A stretch of 10,206 nt of DNA, from contig JAQVZV010000017.1 of assembly GCA_028708005.1 (NCBI GenBank), positions 1 through 10,206 on the forward strand, read 5' to 3'. Below, piece by piece: positions 7,402 through 10,206 of the stretch. Source of the DNA: Bacilli bacterium. Its GTDB lineage: Bacteria > Bacillota_I > Bacilli_A > RF39 > UBA660. The notes beneath the pieces were generated by a model that saw only the letters and a list, made by a program, of their open reading frames with translations, was not told where the DNA came from and searched no databases. How positions within the stretch are numbered: position 1 is the first letter of the stretch; each line of letters starts with the position of its first letter. The position numbers and the translations under genes are program-made.

Positions 7402-7436
7402 ATTCGTTCACTATAAAATAGGAGGACGAATTTTTT
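7401..7436 (+). promoter_or_regulatory. spoIIR: Leader hairpin with T-run abutting the spoIIR start codon
   Basis: A perfect 7-bp inverted repeat (AATTCGT 7401-7407, ACGAATT 7426-7432) encloses an 18-nt loop whose last six bases are the spoIIR Shine-Dalgarno AGGAGG (7420-7425). The right arm runs into a stretch of six T (7431-7436) that ends at the ATG. It looks like a weak attenuator/terminator or a hairpin that presents the Shine-Dalgarno. The stem is AT-rich, so its strength is uncertain. Confidence 0.5.
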
Positions 7437-7958
7437 ATGAGAAAAATAATATTAGGTATTCTGGTGGTTCTTGTATTAACGATGTTTAGAGAAGTTTCAA
7501 TGGGTGAAAAGATTATACCTGATGAGGCCATAAGATTAAGGGTTCTTGCTAATAGCAATTCAAATTATGATCAAATGATAAAAAATAAAGTAAAAAACAA
7601 ATTACAAGGAAATATATATTCATTATTGCAAGATGTGAAAAGCATTGATGAAGCAAGAACAATTATTAGAACTAATGTCGATACTTTTGATAATTCTATA
7701 AAAAATGTGCTAACACTTGAAAACAAATCAATCCCTTATACGGTTAATTTTGGTAGCCATTACTTTCCAGCCAAAGAATATAAGGGTATAAGATATGAAG
7801 AAGGATATTACGAATCTTTATTGGTAAAATTAGGAGAGGGTAAGGGCAATAATTGGTGGTGTGTCTTATTTCCGCCCCTTTGTTTATTAGAGGCGGAAGA
7901 ATCATCTGATGTCGAATATAAATTCTTTGTTCAAGAACTTATAGAGAAATTCTTTTAG
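7437..7958 (+). CDS. spoIIR: SpoIIR, intercompartmental sporulation signalling protein
   Basis: This 173-residue protein has an N-terminal hydrophobic signal/anchor (about 3-16). In B. subtilis SpoIIR is made in the forespore under sigma-F and exported into the intermembrane space. There it triggers SpoIIGA to cleave pro-sigma-E in the mother cell. The family signatures are IPDEAIRLRVLANSN (27-41), FPAKEYKGIRYEEGYYESLLVK in shortened form (FPAKEYKG, 110-117; GYYESLLVKLG, 123-133) and the strongly conserved NWWCVLFPPLC (139-149). The protein is shorter than B. subtilis SpoIIR mainly at the C-terminus, but all the core motifs are present. The ATG at 7437 has a strong AGGAGG Shine-Dalgarno. The gene lies 45 nt after prmC; in B. 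subtilis spoIIR also follows prmC closely. It is good evidence for an endospore-former or a recent descendant of one. Confidence 0.95.
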   Translation: MRKIILGILVVLVLTMFREVSMGEKIIPDEAIRLRVLANSNSNYDQMIKNKVKNKLQGNIYSLLQDVKSIDEARTIIRTNVDTFDNSIKNVLTLENKSIPYTVNFGSHYFPAKEYKGIRYEEGYYESLLVKLGEGKGNNWWCVLFPPLCLLEAEESSDVEYKFFVQELIEKFF

Positions 7959-7967
7959 ATATCATAA

Positions 7968-8009
7968 ACTATACTTTCATCAATAAAATTATAGAGAGGA
8001 GAGTATAGT
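7968..8009 (+). promoter_or_regulatory. mntP: Inverted repeat flanking the mntP Shine-Dalgarno
   Basis: A perfect 8-bp inverted repeat (ACTATACT 7968-7975, AGTATAGT 8002-8009) encloses a 26-nt loop that ends with the Shine-Dalgarno GAGGAG (7996-8001). The right arm stops 1 nt before the ATG. The left arm contains TATACT (7970-7975), a good -10 hexamer but without a recognisable -35. It could act as RNA (a leader hairpin) or as a DNA operator. Confidence 0.5.
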
Positions 8010-8010
8010 C

Positions 8011-8544
8011 ATGGAGCTTATATCGTTATTGTTAATTGGTGTTGGATTAAGTATGGATGCCTTTTCCTTATCATTGTGTTATGGTGTTTTAGAAATAAGT
8101 GAAATGAAAAGAAGGCTATTATCGTTAATAGTTGGTTGTTTTCATTTTTTTATGCCGTTATTTGGCATCGCCGTGGGTAACATTGTGGAACGATCAATTA
8201 TTATGGATATAAGATATATTGTTTTCATAGTGTTTATGTTGCTTGGTGTTGAAATGATTATGAGTGCTTTTAAAAAAGATGCAACTGTTATTTTATTAAA
8301 TATTGTCGGGCTATTTTTGTTTGCTTTTGCAGTTAGTATGGATAGCTTTTTCGCAGGTATTGGTATTCATTTTCTCAGTAGTAATTATTTATTGGGAAGT
8401 ATTATTTTTTCTATAATGAGTTCGGTATTTACTTATACAGGTTTGAAAATAGGAAGATTAATTGGTATAAAATACGAAGGCATTTCTAAATTTATCGGTG
8501 GCATTATTTTAATCGCCTTTGCTTTAATCTATTTATTTAAATAA
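8011..8544 (+). CDS. mntP: MntP-family (DUF204) putative manganese efflux pump
   Basis: This 177-residue integral membrane protein has about six hydrophobic segments arranged as two inverted-topology repeats. The paired acidic signatures are MDAFSLSL (15-22, Asp16) and MDSFFAGIG (110-118, Asp111); the equivalent aspartates are needed for Mn2+ export in E. coli MntP. The conserved GCFHFFMPLFG (42-52) and the C-terminal GGIILIAFALIYL (163-175) also fit the family. It probably exports Mn2+ from the cytoplasm. B. subtilis mntP (ywlD) lies a few genes downstream of spoIIR; here it is immediately downstream. The leader is only 52 nt, too short for the yybP-ykoY Mn2+ riboswitch that controls many mntP genes. 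YtaF, a sporulation-associated relative in the same superfamily, is the main alternative assignment. Confidence 0.85.
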   Translation: MELISLLLIGVGLSMDAFSLSLCYGVLEISEMKRRLLSLIVGCFHFFMPLFGIAVGNIVERSIIMDIRYIVFIVFMLLGVEMIMSAFKKDATVILLNIVGLFLFAFAVSMDSFFAGIGIHFLSSNYLLGSIIFSIMSSVFTYTGLKIGRLIGIKYEGISKFIGGIILIAFALIYLFK

Positions 8545-8603
8545 TGATTATTGATGTAAAGAATTGTTAATAATGTGGTATTAATTTGACTAATAGCAAG
8601 AAA

Positions 8604-8630
8604 AATACTAAGATGGTATTAGGTGATTAT
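8604..8630 (+). promoter_or_regulatory. fba: Leader stem and Shine-Dalgarno that fix the fba start at 8631
   Basis: AGGTGA (8621-8626) lies 4 nt before the ATG at 8631, the same spacing as in prfA (AAGGTGATAATATG), and the resulting N-terminus matches class II aldolases. Directly upstream, AATACTA (8604-8610) can pair with TGGTATT (8614-8620), including one G-T pair, around an AGA loop. Inside the same 86-nt mntP-fba gap, TGGTATTA occurs twice (8576-8583 and 8614-8621). The first copy forms a possible extended -10 (TGGTATTAA). A fba promoter here is only a suggestion. Confidence 0.5.
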
Positions 8631-9482
8631 ATGTTAGTAAACACACGTAATATGTTACGTAAGGCTAAAGAAGAAGGGTACGCGGTACCTCAGTTTAATA
8701 TAAATAATCTAGAGTGGACAAAATACATACTTGAAGTATGTGAAGAATGTAAAAGTCCGCTTATTTTGGGTGTAAGTGAAGGTGCAGTAAAGTATATGGG
8801 AGGCTATAAGACCGTCTACAGTGTAGTTATAGGTGTAATGAGCGATCTAAACATTACGATCCCGGTAGCACTTCATCTTGATCATGGAAAATCTATCGAT
8901 TACTGTAAAAAAGCTATTGAAAATGGTTTTACCTCGGTCATGATTGATAGTTCCTCATACCCATTAGATGAAAATATTAGAATAACGAAAGATGTGGTGG
9001 CATATGCTCATTCAAAAGGGGTAACAGTTGAGGCTGAAGTGGGGCATATTGGTGGTATTGAAGACGATATAAATGGTGATAATGTTTATGCCAAAGTAGG
9101 GGATTGCATTAAATTGGTAACCGAAACAGGCGTTGATTCTCTAGCACCCGCTGTAGGTAGTGTTCATGGGTTATATGAGGGCGAAGCTAAAATAGATTTA
9201 GAAAGAATTAGATTAATTAGTGAAGCAGTTAAGATTCCGTTAGTTTTACATGGTGGAACTGGAATCCCTGATCAAACAATAATCGATTGTATTCAGGTAG
9301 GTATCTCTAAAATTAATGTTAATACTGAATTACAAGTTGCTTGGGCAAAAGAAATTCGCCTATTTTTGAATAATAATCAATCAGTTTATGATCCAAGAAA
9401 GATTATTGGATCGGGAAGTGATGCTATCAAAAAGGTTGTTAGAGATAAAATTATATTGTTTAAGAGCCACAATAAGGCTTAA
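8631..9482 (+). CDS. fba: Class II fructose-1,6-bisphosphate aldolase
   Basis: This 283-residue Zn2+-dependent aldolase cleaves fructose-1,6-bisphosphate to dihydroxyacetone phosphate and glyceraldehyde-3-phosphate, a central step of glycolysis and gluconeogenesis. From the ATG at 8631 the N-terminus (MLVNTRNMLRKAKEEGYAV) matches the FbaA family. The longer frame from the TTG at 8586 adds 15 unconserved residues with no Shine-Dalgarno. Active-site motifs are HLDHG (82-86; catalytic Asp84, zinc ligand His85), EAEVGHIGG (134-142), SVHG (177-180, zinc His179), LHGGTG (206-211, zinc His207) and KINVNTE (227-233). Length is normal (about 285). It lies 60 nt before murA, resembling B. subtilis, where fbaA and the murAB gene are close neighbours (there with tal between them). 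A tagatose-bisphosphate aldolase (GatY/KbaY) shares the fold, but context favours Fba. Confidence 0.95.
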   Translation: MLVNTRNMLRKAKEEGYAVPQFNINNLEWTKYILEVCEECKSPLILGVSEGAVKYMGGYKTVYSVVIGVMSDLNITIPVALHLDHGKSIDYCKKAIENGFTSVMIDSSSYPLDENIRITKDVVAYAHSKGVTVEAEVGHIGGIEDDINGDNVYAKVGDCIKLVTETGVDSLAPAVGSVHGLYEGEAKIDLERIRLISEAVKIPLVLHGGTGIPDQTIIDCIQVGISKINVNTELQVAWAKEIRLFLNNNQSVYDPRKIIGSGSDAIKKVVRDKIILFKSHNKA

Positions 9483-9493
9483 TATGGAACCGT

Positions 9494-9538
9494 TTATCAA
9501 TGAACGTAATAATATAGTATAAGGATGCATTTGGAGGT
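9494..9538 (+). promoter_or_regulatory. murA: Possible promoter and strong Shine-Dalgarno of murA
   Basis: TTATCA (9494-9499) and TATAAG (9518-9523), separated by 18 bp, make a modest sigma-A-type candidate (4 of 6 and 5 of 6 matches). A strong GGAGGT (9533-9538) sits 4 nt before the ATG at 9543. No terminator is visible between fba and murA, so read-through from fba is equally possible. Confidence 0.3.
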
Positions 9539-9542
9539 ATAT

Positions 9543-10206
9543 ATGCAAAGGCTAATAATTGAGGGTAATCATTCTTTGAAAGGAACAGTTAAGATAAGCG
9601 GTGCTAAAAACAGTGCTGTAGCATTGATACCGGCAGCCATATTATCTGATGACATAGTAACAATTGCTAATGTTCCTAATATAACTGATCGTAATGCTTT
9701 GGTTGAACTTTTAACTTTCTTAGGGGCAAAGGTGACAATTGATGACGAGACAATGATAATTGATCCATCAGGGATTACAAATAAGAAAATGCCAGAATCA
9801 ATTTCTAAAAAACTAAGAGCCTCATATTATTTTATGGGGGCTTTACTAGGTAAGTACAATAAAGTTGAAATGTATTTTCCTGGAGGATGCAATATAGGGA
9901 AAAGACCAATTAACTTACACTTGAAGGGTTTTGAAACATTAGGAGCGAAAATAATTGAAAAAGATAATCAGTATACAATAACAGCTGATGAATTAGTTGG
10001 AGGACGTATCTATTTAGATGTGGCTAGCGTTGGCGCTACTATCAATATAATGCTTGCAGCAGTAAAAGCAAATGGTGTAACAGTAATTGAAAATGCTGCA
10101 AAGGAACCGGAGATTGTAAACGTTGCAATATTCTTAAATAATATGGGAGCGAAAATAGTTGGCGCTGGTACTAGTGAAATAAAAATTACAGGAGTTAACA
10201 AACTAA
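9543..10206 (+). CDS. murA: UDP-N-acetylglucosamine 1-carboxyvinyltransferase, MurZ/MurAB type, 5' part (3' end outside window)
   Basis: The first 221 residues of MurA are present; the frame is open at the window end. MurA transfers enolpyruvate from PEP to UDP-GlcNAc, the first committed step of peptidoglycan synthesis, in the cytosol. The catalytic Lys22-Asn23 lie in SGAKNSAV (19-26). The reactive loop PGGCNIGKRP (113-122) carries Cys116, the residue attacked by fosfomycin (Cys115 in E. coli), followed by Arg121. ASYYFMGALLG (93-103) is the form seen in the second Gram-positive paralogue (MurAB/MurZ) rather than MurAA, and the location beside fba agrees with that. The catalytic Asp of the C-terminal domain would lie beyond the window. 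The start follows a strong GGAGGT. The name murZ would be equally valid. Confidence 0.95.
   Translation, partial: MQRLIIEGNHSLKGTVKISGAKNSAVALIPAAILSDDIVTIANVPNITDRNALVELLTFLGAKVTIDDETMIIDPSGITNKKMPESISKKLRASYYFMGALLGKYNKVEMYFPGGCNIGKRPINLHLKGFETLGAKIIEKDNQYTITADELVGGRIYLDVASVGATINIMLAAVKANGVTVIENAAKEPEIVNVAIFLNNMGAKIVGAGTSEIKITGVNKL

Noticed and set aside
8586..8630. TTG start at 8586 or ATG at 8613 for fba
   Set aside because: The extra residues are not part of the aldolase family and have no Shine-Dalgarno. AGGTGA and family length point to 8631.
8725..8741. 7-bp hairpin ACATACT-TGA-AGTATGT early in fba
   Set aside because: It lies within conserved coding sequence about 95 nt after the start, has no T-run and no clear regulatory position.
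10010..10201. Minus-strand open frame at the window end
   Set aside because: Lies antisense to conserved murA codons; its hydrophobic composition comes from the complementary codons.
1..10206. Mobile elements, CRISPR, tRNA/rRNA, toxin-antitoxin or phage-defence systems
   Set aside because: Gene families are all housekeeping or sporulation, intergenic gaps are 162 bp or less, and I saw no array, no transposase and no RNA gene cloverleaf. The window does not contain a hidden multi-gene accessory system that I can support.

Overview
The window is about 10.2 kb of AT-rich, densely coding chromosomal DNA from a low-GC, Gram-positive-type bacterium (Bacillota, class Bacilli in the broad sense). 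The gene families, the strong Shine-Dalgarno sites, an RNA polymerase delta subunit, a Noc-type ParB protein and the sporulation signalling gene spoIIR all point that way. The standard bacterial code (table 11) fits: Trp codons are TGG, conserved reading frames contain no internal TGA, and TAA, TAG and TGA are all used as stops. The compact, rearranged gene order suggests a deep-branching or reduced endospore-forming lineage of Bacilli rather than Bacillus itself. This last point is inference.

Layout. Bases 1-939 (+) hold the 3' part of a noc-like gene whose protein has an unusual ~200-residue proline-rich acidic linker. It converges on a class A penicillin-binding protein gene (948-2870, -), and the noc terminator hairpin lies inside the 3' end of that gene. 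A 162-bp divergent intergenic region (2871-3032) carries an extended -10 promoter that drives a tightly packed rightward cluster: ywiB-like (DUF1934), argS, rpoE (delta), prfA (RF1), prmC. Gaps are 2, 11 and 21 nt, and prfA and prmC overlap by one base. spoIIR and an mntP-like gene follow on the same strand, each with a short leader containing a perfect inverted repeat that flanks the Shine-Dalgarno. Then come fba (class II aldolase) and the 5' part of a murA gene of the MurZ/MurAB type, which runs off the window.

How the genes fit together. This is a condensed version of the region that in Bacillus subtilis spans pbpG / ywiB-argS / rpoE / fbaA-murAB / prfA-prmC / spoIIR / mntP. The cluster serves translation (ArgS, RF1 and its methylase PrmC), transcription (delta), cell-wall synthesis (PBP, MurA), glycolysis (Fba), metal homeostasis (MntP-like) and sporulation (SpoIIR, possibly the PBP). 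Two start codons were moved inward from the longest open frame because Shine-Dalgarno position and family N-termini agree: rpoE to 5032 and fba to 8631.

I found no mobile element, CRISPR array, RNA gene or defence system, and no undescribed multi-gene system. The observations most worth a second look are the expanded Noc linker and the paired leader hairpins of spoIIR and mntP. In spoIIR the hairpin coincides with a sigma-F-like promoter in a way that could separate vegetative read-through from forespore transcription.
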